This document shows, piece by piece, positions 9,382 to 17,527 of a stretch of DNA of 46,727 nt. Location: assembly GCA_024277855.1 (NCBI GenBank), contig JAJRUJ010000015.1, forward strand, positions 1 through 46,727, read 5' to 3'. Numbering within the stretch: the first letter of the stretch is position 1; the number at the start of each line of letters is the position of its first letter. The stretch comes from Candidatus Zixiibacteriota bacterium. Its GTDB lineage: Bacteria; Zixibacteria; MSB-5A5; WJJR01; JAJRUJ01. Below the pieces are notes generated by a model, which saw only the letters and a list, made by a program, of their open reading frames with translations, was not told where the DNA came from and did no database searches. The position numbers and the translations under genes are program-made.

Positions 9382-10074
9382 TTGCCAATCCTCCTTAATG
9401 CTTAGGCATTACAGACTCTTCATCCCTTCGCTCTGGTGCGGTATCCACCTCCTGTGACGGCCTTATTCATCCCGCGCCGGGAAAACAGCACAGCCGAACC
9501 CGTAATTTGCTGAACTACTTTTCATCGGTGCGGTAAATGATCCTGGTAGGCCGGTCGGGGTAAAGCCCACGTCTCACGTGGTATTCCTGTCGGGTACTCA
9601 ACTTGTATCGGCGCTGTGGCGTGATGACAGGTTCGGTTACAGCACCCTCGTGGTTGAGCCTACCATTTTTGATCAGTTCATATCATGCGGCATCTTCCAA
9701 CAACGGAAGCAATATACACACACGACATTATTTGTCAATACGTTTTCCCCCGTAATCCGCAATTTTCGGACGAGAAATATGTTTGATTTTTCCATATTTC
9801 ATTAACTCATGTCCAACCTGTCCGCAAAACGTGTGCCGTGTCACTGAGTTCAACCCTTCTAACTACTTCTTACACTATACAGCGTACTGTACCCTTTAAC
9901 CGCTTATCCGGCAGTTGCTTGGGGGCGGCAGACGCAGGCGCGCCCCTAACCCATTCCTCAACAAAAGCTTAACCAACCACCTCGATACGCCGGCCCAAAG
10001 CGGGTGATCGGCCATTCACATAAGTGTCAAATGGTTTCATCATTTGATCCCCATATATTCGGCCAACAAATAAT
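9382..10074. other. Non-coding region between the two paralogous dockerin genes
   Basis: About 690 bases without a supported gene. The part near 9440-9475 (minus strand) holds AAGGCCGTC followed closely by CAGGAGGTGGATACC, matched in the leader of the paralog at 10075. An AT-rich stretch covers about 9660-9800. A GC-rich imperfect inverted repeat (GGGGGCG ... CGCGCCCC) lies near 9922-9948 downstream of the 10075 gene and could take part in termination. Confidence 0.35.
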
Positions 10075-10887
10075 TCATGGGCACAGCGGCCTTTCCCATC
10101 CTTTATATACCGTATTGACAATGGTCACCACGTCGACCGGATTCGTCAATCCGTCACAATTAAAATCTGCATGGTTAGCCCCGCATTCAGACAGCGCAAA
10201 ACTTTTGTATACATAGTTAACCAGCAAAACAACATCCACCGGATTAAGATTCCCGTCACAGTTCACGTCACCGGGGAATACTTCCAGTACCCGCACCGTA
10301 CCATCCTGATGGTCAACCGGCTCGATCAATTGGCCGAAAGAATTTGAATAGTATGATTCAGTCGTGTCGAAATCGAGCGCCTCATCCCGAATCGCCAGCG
10401 GTTCAACAAGATCCCCACGGATACGCAGGGGAATATTGATAAGTATTCCCGTCGTATAATCGGGGATTCCGGTCGTTGTCCCCGAACCAAGATCGGCTAT
10501 TCCCGTGATGCGAATATCCCGCCCGTCGCCCCCGATTGACCGGGCGGCCAGATACTGCCAACCGGAGCATAGAGTACCGACAGTGTCAAAGGCACAGATA
10601 TACACCGTCTCCTCTCCGATTACCACTGTATCTACCTCAAAGAAAGTCAGATCGGGGCCGATTAGATTCAACACTATCGTGAAACCATCGAGTGAATCGG
10701 CGAGAGTCTGCAGACCGATCGGAACACTGACGGCCTCACCGGGATAACCGGGGAGATCGTCAGCAACAAGATAAAGTGCGGGTGTTTCCTGGGGAAAAGC
10801 GACTTTGGAACCAAAAGTCGCGAGCATAACACACGCCAGCAAAACCCGATACAACCGACCGACAACATTACAGGGCAGGCCACCCAC
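10075..10887 (-). CDS. Secreted cohesin-like protein with terminal dockerin pair (paralog)
   Basis: The start chosen is GTG at 10885-10887, because GGAGG lies 5 bases before it and it gives a normal signal peptide (LYRVLLACVMLATFGSKVAF). The frame is open further upstream, to a TTG at 10914. The 270-residue product has one cohesin-like domain (ALYLVADDLPGYPGEAVSVP, TLADSLDGFTIVLNL) and two dockerin repeats (GDVNCDGNLNPVDVVLLVNY; ADFNCDGLTNPVDVVTIVNT). It matches the 8581-9381 protein throughout, including blocks such as FEVDTVVIGEET and GIPDYTTGIL. There is no sorting domain. The leader at 10888-10990 carries the shared AGGAGGTG element. Confidence 0.85.
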   Translation of the reverse strand: MGGLPCNVVGRLYRVLLACVMLATFGSKVAFPQETPALYLVADDLPGYPGEAVSVPIGLQTLADSLDGFTIVLNLIGPDLTFFEVDTVVIGEETVYICAFDTVGTLCSGWQYLAARSIGGDGRDIRITGIADLGSGTTTGIPDYTTGILINIPLRIRGDLVEPLAIRDEALDFDTTESYYSNSFGQLIEPVDHQDGTVRVLEVFPGDVNCDGNLNPVDVVLLVNYVYKSFALSECGANHADFNCDGLTNPVDVVTIVNTVYKGWERPLCP

Positions 10888-11146
10888 TGGTACCTCCACA
10901 GAATAGACCCACAAACCTGATCGCTATCGGTGCCGGTTACACCTCCTGAGTTATGCAATTAAACCTCTTATCGACGGCCTTTTCCGCCGATGACGTGTAT
11001 TACTTCAGGTACGTGGAATACCGCGATGCCGCATCAAACAGCTTCCACTAATTTCAATAATAATGCCGAACCAAAACTTGTCAATGCACCTTGCCGTTTT
11101 TTTTTGATTACAAACAAAAAAAATTGCTCTGCGGTACTAATATAAA
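10888..11146 (-). promoter_or_regulatory. Leader and intergenic region upstream of the dockerin paralog
   Basis: On the minus strand this holds GGAAAAGGCCGTC, then CAGGAGGTGTAACCGGCACC, very like the sequence in the leader of the 8581-9381 gene. Further upstream is an AT-rich part with runs of T and A flanking GATTACAAAC (about 11097-11124), a plausible promoter-proximal region. No gene is seen. Confidence 0.35.
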
Positions 11147-11172
11147 GCCGCCGTGCCCGAAGACGCGGCGGC
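11147..11172 (-). terminator. Terminator of the tdh-kbl operon
   Basis: GCCGCCG and CGGCGGC form a 7-bp GC stem about 34 bases beyond the kbl stop. On the minus strand the stem is followed by TTTATATT, as expected for an intrinsic terminator. Confidence 0.65.
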
Positions 11173-11205
11173 AAGTTGAAAACGAGAATATTCAGATTAA
11201 GCAAA

Positions 11206-12408
11206 CTACTCGATCACACCCAGTTTCTTGCCGATTTTGGTGAACGCCGCAATCGCCTTGTCCAGGTGCTCGGTCTCGTGTGCGGCAGAGAGTTGCACGC
11301 GAATTCTCGAGGCCCCTTTGGCTACGACCGGGAAGTAAAAACCGATCACATAGATTCCTTCGACCAACAATGCCGCGGCAAAATCCTGCGAGAGTTTGGC
11401 GTCGTTTTCAAATTTGCCCAGCATGATCGGGACAATCGGATGGTCGCCCGGGGTAATATCGAACCCGGCGGCGGTCATCTTCTTACGGAAGTACGTAGTG
11501 TTCTTCTCCAATTTATCGCGCAGTTCGGTGGTTTCTGAAAGCAGGTCGAATACGGCAATCGAGGCGCCCACCACCGCCGGAGCAACGGTGTTGGAAAACA
11601 AATATGGCCGCGAGCGCTGGCGGAACAGTTCGATAATCTCCTTGCGACCGGAGGCATAACCGCCCGAAGCGCCGCCGAGCGCCTTGCCCAGCGTACCGGT
11701 GATGATATCAACCCGGCCCATTACATCATTATATTCGATCGAGCCACGTCCGGTTTTGCCCAAGAACCCGCAGGCATGGCAGTCGTCGACCATCACCAGT
11801 GAATCGTATTTGTCGGCCAGATCACAGATCTGGTCGAGTTTTGCGATAGTGCCGTCCATCGAGAACGCGCCATCGGTGGCAATGATGCGATATTTAGCTC
11901 CCTGCGCCGCTTTAAGTTTTTCTTCGAGATCGGCCATATCACAGTTTTTATAAATCGACCGTTGTGCCTTGCACAGCCGGATGCCGTCGATAATCGAGGC
12001 GTGGTTGAGGGCATCGGTGATAATCGCACAATCTTTGTCCAAAAGCGGCTCAAATATCCCACCGTTGGCATCGAAACAAGCGGCGTAGAGGATCGTGTCA
12101 TCGGTCTGCAGAAAATCGGAAATTTTCTTTTCAAGGGTCTTGTGGATTTCCTGGGTACCGCAGATAAACCGCACTGAACTCATGCCATAACCCCAACGGT
12201 CGAGGGTTTCATGGGCGGCGGCGATCACTTTGGGGTGCGAAGACAGGCCGAGATAATTGTTCGCACAAAAATTCAGCACCTTTTCGCCGGTGGAGACTTT
12301 AATCTCCGCGGCCTGCGGCGTCATAATTATCCGCTCTTTTTTATATAGTCCTGCATCGTGAATTTTCTGAATCTCGGCCTGCAGGTCGTCTTTGAGTTTT
12401 CCGTACAT
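11206..12408 (-). CDS. kbl: Glycine C-acetyltransferase (2-amino-3-ketobutyrate CoA ligase)
   Basis: The 400-residue pyridoxal-phosphate enzyme is full length for the family. It cleaves 2-amino-3-ketobutyrate with CoA to glycine and acetyl-CoA in the cytoplasm. Visible family motifs are [12 protein letters not shown] near the N-terminus, [28 protein letters not shown] and the PLP-lysine block [16 protein letters not shown] (about residue 240). It lies 73 bases downstream of tdh on the same strand and completes the two-step threonine-to-glycine route. KBL and 8-amino-7-oxononanoate synthase (BioF) are related, but the tdh neighbour and the sequence blocks favour KBL. Confidence 0.95.
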   Translation of the reverse strand: MYGKLKDDLQAEIQKIHDAGLYKKERIIMTPQAAEIKVSTGEKVLNFCANNYLGLSSHPKVIAAAHETLDRWGYGMSSVRFICGTQEIHKTLEKKISDFLQTDDTILYAACFDANGGIFEPLLDKDCAIITDALNHASIIDGIRLCKAQRSIYKNCDMADLEEKLKAAQGAKYRIIATDGAFSMDGTIAKLDQICDLADKYDSLVMVDDCHACGFLGKTGRGSIEYNDVMGRVDIITGTLGKALGGASGGYASGRKEIIELFRQRSRPYLFSNTVAPAVVGASIAVFDLLSETTELRDKLEKNTTYFRKKMTAAGFDITPGDHPIVPIMLGKFENDAKLSQDFAAALLVEGIYVIGFYFPVVAKGASRIRVQLSAAHETEHLDKAIAAFTKIGKKLGVIE

Positions 12409-12481
12409 GTTCCCTCACTCAACTTGCTATGGGTTACATTTCTTTTACTTCTGCTCGCACAGCCCCCGCTCGCTCCACGAA

Positions 12482-13594
12482 TCACTCGCCGCGACGTTTT
12501 TTCGCGGCCTGGAATTCCTCGTCAGTCGGGAACAACACGCATTTGGCCGAGTGGCGCGGCCGCGTCATCATTGCGTCAAACCCGGATTTGAAATCTTCGA
12601 GCTTGAAAATATGGGTGATCACCGGGGCTATATTCAGTTTGCCCGAGGAGAGGAGATTGCGATTGCGATACCAGGTATCGAACATCTTGCGCCCGGAGAT
12701 CCCATGGATCTGCGCACCTTTGAAGACAATCCCGTTGTTGTAGTCGATCCTCGGTTTCGGGTCGGCCGAGACACCAAAGGCCGAAATCCGCCCGCCTTTG
12801 CGCACCATCTGGAACGCTTCATCCAGTGCCAGCTGCGAACCGGCCATCTCCAGGACAATATCGGCGCCGTTGCCGCCGGTGTGGTCACGGACATATTCCA
12901 CCCGGTTGATCTCATCTTTGTTGGCATAGAGCAGATGGTCGGCGCCGAGTTTCCTGGCGATATCCATATTAAAGTCGTACTTGCCGACAAAGAAAATCTG
13001 CGCGAGACCACAGACATTGGCTACTGCGGCAGCAAAAATCGCAATCGGCCCGTCACCGATAATCACCATCGTTTTGCCGGCGATATCGGCATCCTCACCG
13101 AGCACGGCATAGGTTGCATTGCCCAATGGTTCCTGCACCGCGGCGATTTCCGGCGGGATCGACGAGTCGTTAACCCAACAGACCGATTCGGGCACGGCGA
13201 AATATTCGGCAAAGGCCCCGTCACAGTCGACCCCGAGGATTTTCATATTCAAACCGATATGCAACTGCCCGAGCATGGCATTGAGATCGCCCGGGTCATA
13301 GATATGAGTTTCGGCGGAAATATAGTCACCGACTTTGATCCGCTTGCAATGCGCGCCGACCTCGACAACGTCGCCGGCAACTTCATGGCCCAGGGTCTGC
13401 GGGAGGTTCTTTGCGCCGATTCGCCCGGCCGACCAATCGTCCCACTTGTAGATGTGGACGTCGGTGCCGCAGATCGAGGTAGCCCGGACTTTGACCAGCA
13501 CCCAGTCGGGCGGGTAAACCGGGAGCGCTTTGTGCTGAAGCTCGGCCCCGAGTTCGGGCTTCGCTTTGACGACAGCTTTCATTGTCTCGGACAT
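12482..13594 (-). CDS. tdh: L-threonine 3-dehydrogenase, zinc-type, lacking the structural-zinc cysteines
   Basis: The start is ATG at 13592-13594, preceded by CGGAGAAACAAAGC, giving 370 residues; the frame is open further upstream without family sequence. It oxidises threonine to 2-amino-3-ketobutyrate with NAD. The catalytic-zinc region is intact (SICGTDVHIYKWDDW, LGHEVAGDVVEVG, VQEPLGNATYAV), as is the nucleotide-binding stretch (MVIIGDGPIAIFAA). In the family the lobe after ETHI normally holds four cysteines that bind a structural zinc; here it reads ETHIYDPGDLNAMLGQLHIG with none of them. The gene is followed by kbl in one operon. Activity on threonine is likely from context, though a related polyol dehydrogenase cannot be fully excluded. 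Confidence 0.9.
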   Translation of the reverse strand: MSETMKAVVKAKPELGAELQHKALPVYPPDWVLVKVRATSICGTDVHIYKWDDWSAGRIGAKNLPQTLGHEVAGDVVEVGAHCKRIKVGDYISAETHIYDPGDLNAMLGQLHIGLNMKILGVDCDGAFAEYFAVPESVCWVNDSSIPPEIAAVQEPLGNATYAVLGEDADIAGKTMVIIGDGPIAIFAAAVANVCGLAQIFFVGKYDFNMDIARKLGADHLLYANKDEINRVEYVRDHTGGNGADIVLEMAGSQLALDEAFQMVRKGGRISAFGVSADPKPRIDYNNGIVFKGAQIHGISGRKMFDTWYRNRNLLSSGKLNIAPVITHIFKLEDFKSGFDAMMTRPRHSAKCVLFPTDEEFQAAKKRRGE

Positions 13595-13824
13595 GCTTTG
13601 TTTCTCCGTTATCGCAAAAGGACTCTTTTTGCGGGACTCCGTAATGCGGGATTTTCCGCATCGACCCCAGTGTACCGTTGCCACCTTGCCCTTGACAGAC
13701 AAGGTAATAAATATACGAATCCTGCGACCGCCGGGCAACCGCCCGACTATGAGAAGGAAACGATCTTTTGACAGAATGGAGAAAATAGCCGCAAGTAGCC
13801 CGGCGCGACCATTGACAGACAATA

Positions 13825-13850
13825 AGCCCCGGCCATCCATGGCCGGGGCT
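13825..13850 (-). terminator. Hairpin unit A
   Basis: A perfect 12-bp inverted repeat (AGCCCCGGCCAT, CC, ATGGCCGGGGCT). On the minus strand it follows the tail GTGCTGCCAAAGAAGCTATG and is itself followed by TATTGTCTGTCAATGG. It looks like an intrinsic terminator without a clear gene behind it. Confidence 0.6.
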
Positions 13851-14030
13851 CTCTCATAGCTTCTTTGGCAGCACACCCAACAAGGTGATAACCGCAATCC
13901 CTTGCCGTCTGCCCCATCCTTGTGCTTGCGCGGTGCCTGCCTGGTATCCAGCGAGTTGCTGCCAAGATGCAGCTACAAGTACGGCAAGAACCAAATCCGG
14001 GACAAGTCTTTTTAAGAATTGCACAAAAAT

Positions 14031-14057
14031 ACCCCGACCGGGGTCCGCAGTCGGGGT
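14031..14057 (-). terminator. Hairpin unit B with T run
   Basis: ACCCCGAC and GTCGGGGT form an 8-bp stem. On the minus strand the stem is followed directly by ATTTTTG, a classic intrinsic terminator, and is preceded by the conserved tail at 14068-14092. Confidence 0.65.
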
Positions 14058-14067
14058 CTCATTTCGT

Positions 14068-14092
14068 TCAGCGCTTGTTTGGCAGCAGGCGC
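14068..14092. repeat. 25-bp direct repeat, copy 1
   Basis: TCAGCGCTTGTTTGGCAGCA followed by GGCGC, identical to 14206-14230. A diverged third copy (CTCATAGCTTCTTTGGCAGC) lies at 13853-13872. Each copy sits beside a GC-rich hairpin. Confidence 0.85.
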
Positions 14093-14167
14093 ATCTTTTA
14101 TCCTTAACTACGAGCAGAGATAGGTTCGGGTTTCAGTTTCCGGCAGGCAGGGTAATTTCATTGACAA

Positions 14168-14199
14168 CGGCCCCGGAGTGAGCGTCACCCGGGGCCGTC
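14168..14199 (-). terminator. Hairpin unit C
   Basis: ACGGCCCCGG and CCGGGGCCGT form a long GC stem beside the second direct repeat. The minus-strand flank (TGTCAATG) resembles that of unit A (TGTCTGTCAATGG). Confidence 0.55.
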
Positions 14200-14205
14200 T
14201 TTCTC

Positions 14206-14230
14206 TCAGCGCTTGTTTGGCAGCAGGCGC
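14206..14230. repeat. 25-bp direct repeat, copy 2
   Basis: An exact second copy of 14068-14092, again next to a hairpin. On the minus strand the copies would encode RLLPNKR-stop at the end of very short open frames, but no start or conserved upstream protein sequence supports translation. Confidence 0.85.
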
Positions 14231-14536
14231 GGATAAGCATTTGTTGGCGGAAACGGAGAAAAAAGACCCTGCCGGTTCCTGAATAGAGTCATCGGCCCCG
14301 ATGCCGGGATTCTTGCGGATTATTTTGCCTGCATCACCGGCTTCCGACGGCAATCAGGCCATTCTGGTATGGACGCAATCGATTGCGATTGTTATGTTAG
14401 CCAGACTGCGGCGCGGTGGCCGTAAAATGAAGTGATACCATCCGGATCGTGATGGCCTACATTGACAAACGCGGGCCGGAGCAGACCGGAATATCAGGAT
14501 GCACCGGTGTCCGACGATCCGGTGAATGGACAATCG

Positions 14537-16219
14537 ATGAGTTATCAAGTACTTGCACGAAAATGGCGTCCGATGGTCTTCGACGAGATCATTGCCCAAC
14601 CGCATATCGTACGCACACTAAAAAACGCCCTCAGCGCCGGCAAAATCCATCATGCCTATCTATTTGCCGGGCCGCGTGGCACGGGAAAGACGACCACGGC
14701 GCGTATTCTGGCCAAGGCCCTCAACTGCGAAAACGGCCCGACTGCCGAACCATGCGGAAAGTGCCAACAGTGCAAAGACATTGCCGCCGGGTCGTATCTG
14801 GATGTCATCGAGATCGATGCGGCCTCGAACACCGGGGTGGACGACATCCGCGACCTGCGGGAATCGTCACACTATGTCGCGACCGGCGGGCGGTACAAAG
14901 TTTACATTATTGATGAAGTCCACCGGCTTTCCGGTTCGGCATTCGATGCGTTACTGAAGACGCTGGAAGAACCGCCGGCCCATGTCGTCTTTATTTTCGC
15001 CACCACTGAATCGCATAAAGTCCCGGCAACGATCCATTCCCGTTGTCTGAAGTTCGATTTCCGTTTGATCGATTTTACGGCGTTGCTCGGTGCGCTGCAA
15101 CGAATTGCCGATGCTGAAAAAATCTCCATTGAACCGGCGGCAATGGAGATTATCGCCGGGAAGGCGGCCGGGTCTTTGCGGGACGGCCAGTCGCTGCTCG
15201 ACCAGGTTTCGGCGTATGCACCCGGAGAAATCACCGCCGAAGTCGCCAACGAGGCGCTGGGGATGGTCGATATTTCCCTCTTGTTCGGGCTGGTCGATGA
15301 TTTCGCCGAGGGCGATGCCGGTTCGGCGATCAAGCGCGTGACCATGGTTGCCCAACAAGGTCGCGATTATTCGGAATTCGGCCAGCAGTTGGCCGAACAT
15401 CTCAAAAACCTGCTGCTGGTCACCACCCTCGGTCAGGAAACCGACCTGTTGGATCTCCCCGCCGACCGTCGGGCGATGTGCAAAACCCAGGCAATGAAAT
15501 TTACCCTGGGTGATTTGTATCGACTGGTCGATTATGTCCGCGAATTTTTGGGCCGCCTCCGCTGGTCCACCCAGCCGTTGATGGATGCCCAGATGCTGGC
15601 GGTCCGTGCGGCAAAAATGGACCGCACCGTACAAATCGAAACCCTGCTGAGCCGGATTGACGATCTCCTGCAGGGAACGGGGAATTCCTCGAGGCCAGAT
15701 AATTCGACTCCGGCTCGAAACAGCCGTTCTGCCGATACCTCTGCCCCGCCACGACCGACACGATCACAGCCGACGGCGCCATCGGTAACCGCTCAATTCC
15801 AACCACCGGAAACGCCGCCACCGGCGGCGGGTACCCCGGCCGGTGCGGAATTACATGGGCGCATCCTGGCACGCATCCGGGAACATTCATCGGTAGTCGC
15901 GGGGTTTATGCTCAATTCCCGCATCGTCCGAGGCGAGGCGGGGATCGTCGATATTACTGTCTATCAGGGCAACGGCTTTGTGCAAAAGCATTTCGCCAAT
16001 AAATCCACCGTGAACATGATCCAGTCGGAAGTTGCCGCCGAGATGGGCCAGGGATTGCACGTGCGATTACATGTAAACTCCGGTCCGCCGCCCGATGAGG
16101 CGCCAAAAACCGGTAAATCAAAACCGCAAGCCGACACCGAGAAAGTTTTGGAATCCGACGATAAACTGCGTATGATCGTGGAGAAGTTTGACGCCGAAAT
16201 ATTGCCGGACGACCGGTAG
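14537..16219 (+). CDS. dnaX: DNA polymerase III subunits gamma and tau
   Basis: The protein has 560 residues and loads the beta clamp during replication. The start chosen is the ATG giving MSYQVLARKWRPMVFDEIIA, the standard DnaX N-terminus; the frame is open for 25 further codons with no family sequence. Walker A is GPRGTGKTTTARILAKAL, the zinc cysteines follow (CENGPTAEPCGKCQQC), Walker B is YIIDEVHRL and the sensor is IHSRCLKFDF. A Pro/Thr/Ser-rich linker (about 405-460) precedes a C-terminal tau-like domain. It begins a dnaX-ybaB-recR cluster, a very common bacterial arrangement, and ends 15 bases before ybaB. No slippery A run typical of programmed gamma frameshifting was seen. Confidence 0.95.
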   Translation: MSYQVLARKWRPMVFDEIIAQPHIVRTLKNALSAGKIHHAYLFAGPRGTGKTTTARILAKALNCENGPTAEPCGKCQQCKDIAAGSYLDVIEIDAASNTGVDDIRDLRESSHYVATGGRYKVYIIDEVHRLSGSAFDALLKTLEEPPAHVVFIFATTESHKVPATIHSRCLKFDFRLIDFTALLGALQRIADAEKISIEPAAMEIIAGKAAGSLRDGQSLLDQVSAYAPGEITAEVANEALGMVDISLLFGLVDDFAEGDAGSAIKRVTMVAQQGRDYSEFGQQLAEHLKNLLLVTTLGQETDLLDLPADRRAMCKTQAMKFTLGDLYRLVDYVREFLGRLRWSTQPLMDAQMLAVRAAKMDRTVQIETLLSRIDDLLQGTGNSSRPDNSTPARNSRSADTSAPPRPTRSQPTAPSVTAQFQPPETPPPAAGTPAGAELHGRILARIREHSSVVAGFMLNSRIVRGEAGIVDITVYQGNGFVQKHFANKSTVNMIQSEVAAEMGQGLHVRLHVNSGPPPDEAPKTGKSKPQADTEKVLESDDKLRMIVEKFDAEILPDDR

Positions 16220-16234
16220 TGCAGTAGAATACAG

Positions 16235-16552
16235 ATGGCCAAAGACATGAATAAGATGCTCAAACAAGTGCAGAAGATGCAAGCTGAGATGGAGCGGATC
16301 CAGGCCGAGCTTGGCGAAAAACAAGTCGAGGGATCTGCCGGCGGCGGGATGGTCAAAGTCGTCGCCAACGGGAGGCAGGAAGTGCTCTCGGTAAAAATCG
16401 ATAAAGAAGTTGTCGATCCCGAAGACGTCGAGATGCTCGAGGACCTGGTCACCGCCGCAGTCAATCAGGCGCTGGAGAATGCCCAGAAGATGCAGGCCGA
16501 AGGGATGTCGCAGCTCACCGGCGGGATGCAAATCCCCGGGTTGGGCATGTAG
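16235..16552 (+). CDS. ybaB: YbaB/EbfC nucleoid-associated protein
   Basis: This 105-residue DNA-binding protein of the YbaB/EbfC family acts as a dimer on the nucleoid. The N-terminal helix ([20 protein letters not shown]) is followed by the core [20 protein letters not shown] and [20 protein letters not shown], then a Met/Gly-rich tail as is usual. Its place between dnaX and recR is conserved across bacteria and supports the call. Confidence 0.95.
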   Translation: MAKDMNKMLKQVQKMQAEMERIQAELGEKQVEGSAGGGMVKVVANGRQEVLSVKIDKEVVDPEDVEMLEDLVTAAVNQALENAQKMQAEGMSQLTGGMQIPGLGM

Positions 16553-16591
16553 TAAGTTCGAAACGACTGTTGAATGACTCAAGGGGGAAAG

Positions 16592-16608
16592 GCCGACTAA
16601 TAGTCGGC
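16592..16608 (+). promoter_or_regulatory. Hairpin between the SD-like run and the recR start
   Basis: GCCGACT, AAT, AGTCGGC is a perfect 7-bp stem with a 3-base loop. It lies between a purine run AAGGGGG (16581-16587) and the recR ATG at 16617. If the stem forms, it shortens the 29-base gap to about 12, a usable ribosome-site spacing. Confidence 0.45.
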
Positions 16609-16616
16609 GGACGACG

Positions 16617-17213
16617 ATGACCTCAACATCCGCCACACTCGAAGAACTGGTCGAACAGTTTGCCAAATTGCCGGGGATCGGCCGGAAGACCGCCTTTCGG
16701 CTGGCCTATCATGTGCTTAAGGCATCGCCCGAATCGGCGCGCAACCTGGCCCGGGCAATTTTGGATGTGAAAGATAAAATCCGCACCTGTTCGATCTGTT
16801 TTAATATCTCCGATGACGATCCCTGCCCGATTTGCGGCGATGCGGAGCGCAATCAACAGACACTCTGTGTGGTCGAGGAACCGCACGACGTCCTGGCGTT
16901 TCAACGGGCGGGGGCGTTCGACGGCGTGTTCCATGTGTTGGGCGGGGTGTTTTCGCCGCTGGACGGGATCGGCCCGGAAGATTTGAAAATCGCCGAGCTG
17001 GTCACCCGCGCAAAAAACGGCGTTGAGGAAATCATCCTCGCCACCAACCCGACCCCGGAGGGCGAAACCACTGCTCTGTATATTGCCCGGTTACTCAAGC
17101 CGCTCGGCGTGAAAGTTTCCCGCATCGCGCGCGGACTGCCGATGGGCGGCGATGTCGAATATGCCGACCAGCATACCCTTGCCAAGGCGCTCGAGGGCCG
17201 GACCGAGTTTTAA
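16617..17213 (+). CDS. recR: Recombination mediator protein RecR
   Basis: The protein has 198 residues, the normal family length. It works with RecO/RecF to load RecA on single-stranded gaps. The helix-hairpin-helix segment is LAKLPGIGRKTAFRLAYHVL-like (about 13-35), the C4 zinc finger is CSICFNISDDDPCPICG (about 60-76), and the Toprim domain starts LCVVEEPHDVLAF. The C-terminal block ARGLPMGGDVEYADQHTLAK is typical. It is the last gene of the dnaX-ybaB-recR cluster. Confidence 0.96.
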   Translation: MTSTSATLEELVEQFAKLPGIGRKTAFRLAYHVLKASPESARNLARAILDVKDKIRTCSICFNISDDDPCPICGDAERNQQTLCVVEEPHDVLAFQRAGAFDGVFHVLGGVFSPLDGIGPEDLKIAELVTRAKNGVEEIILATNPTPEGETTALYIARLLKPLGVKVSRIARGLPMGGDVEYADQHTLAKALEGRTEF

Positions 17214-17527
17214 ATTCTTACAATCCGGTTTAGTCTTTCTGTGTCGATTACAGGTTTTCCGGTTCGGTCACCACCGGCCGGGCCGGGCGTGGATGGCGGC
17301 AACGATGACGCCGGGGACAAACACGACGATAAGCGCATACCAACAACTGAGATATCGTCCCGGCCGAAAACCTCCCGGCTGCCCCCGCCGGGATGAATAC
17401 TATCGAATCTCCGGGGTAATTCATTTGTAAAACGATCTGCGAAAGCGTATGTTTTCGGAATTAGGGAAAAAATGCGGCCGTCTCCTGAGCCGGCGGCAAT
17501 CCAGTAGAAATTCGACGGAATGAAATT
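17214..17527. other. Intergenic region between recR and secA
   Basis: About 310 bases. The plus strand holds no supported gene; the secA promoter must lie here or upstream. The minus strand holds the remains of a small membrane-protein frame (listed separately). A GC inverted repeat CCCGGC ... GCCGGG lies near 17374-17391. Confidence 0.35.
17268..17424 (-). pseudogene. Possible broken small membrane protein gene
   Basis: An ATG at 17422-17424 opens MNYPGDS. A second frame then reads SRRGQPGGFRPGRYLSCWY and ALIVVFVPGVIVAAIHARPG, ending at TGA (17268-17270). The second part has a clear hydrophobic helix and a basic tail, as in small inner-membrane proteins, but it lacks its own start; the two parts differ by one base and a TAG lies at the junction. 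I infer a frameshifted remnant or a base error. No family was recognised and the ribosome site is weak. Confidence 0.25.

Larger units (their letters stand above)
13595..14536. other. Non-coding region with three related hairpin units
   Basis: About 940 bases between the divergently transcribed tdh and dnaX. No protein gene is supported. It contains three copies of a composite unit: a GC-rich hairpin next to a conserved tail, reading on the minus strand GCGCCTGCTGCCAAACAAGC for two copies and GGTGTGCTGCCAAAGAAGCT for the third. The individual pieces are listed separately. I looked for an SRP RNA, often found near dnaX, and did not find its core sequence. Confidence 0.5.

Noticed and set aside
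9578-9805. 75-codon plus-strand frame in the 9.4-10.1 kb gap
   Set aside because: AT-rich, no ribosome site, no family blocks; it sits in a likely leader/promoter region.
12392-13771. Plus-strand open frame of 459 codons
   Set aside because: It lies opposite tdh, whose minus-strand reading has intact catalytic motifs and a ribosome site.
14069-14353. Tandem small peptides ending RLLPNKR or GVLPKKL on the minus strand
   Set aside because: The upstream parts of the three frames are unrelated to each other, starts and ribosome sites are missing, and one frame is closed by a stop just before the repeat.
14231-14536. SRP RNA (ffs) upstream of dnaX
   Set aside because: This is a common position for it, and GGCCGGAGCAGACCGGA caught the eye, but the conserved GGAAGGAAGCAG core and the paired stem are absent.
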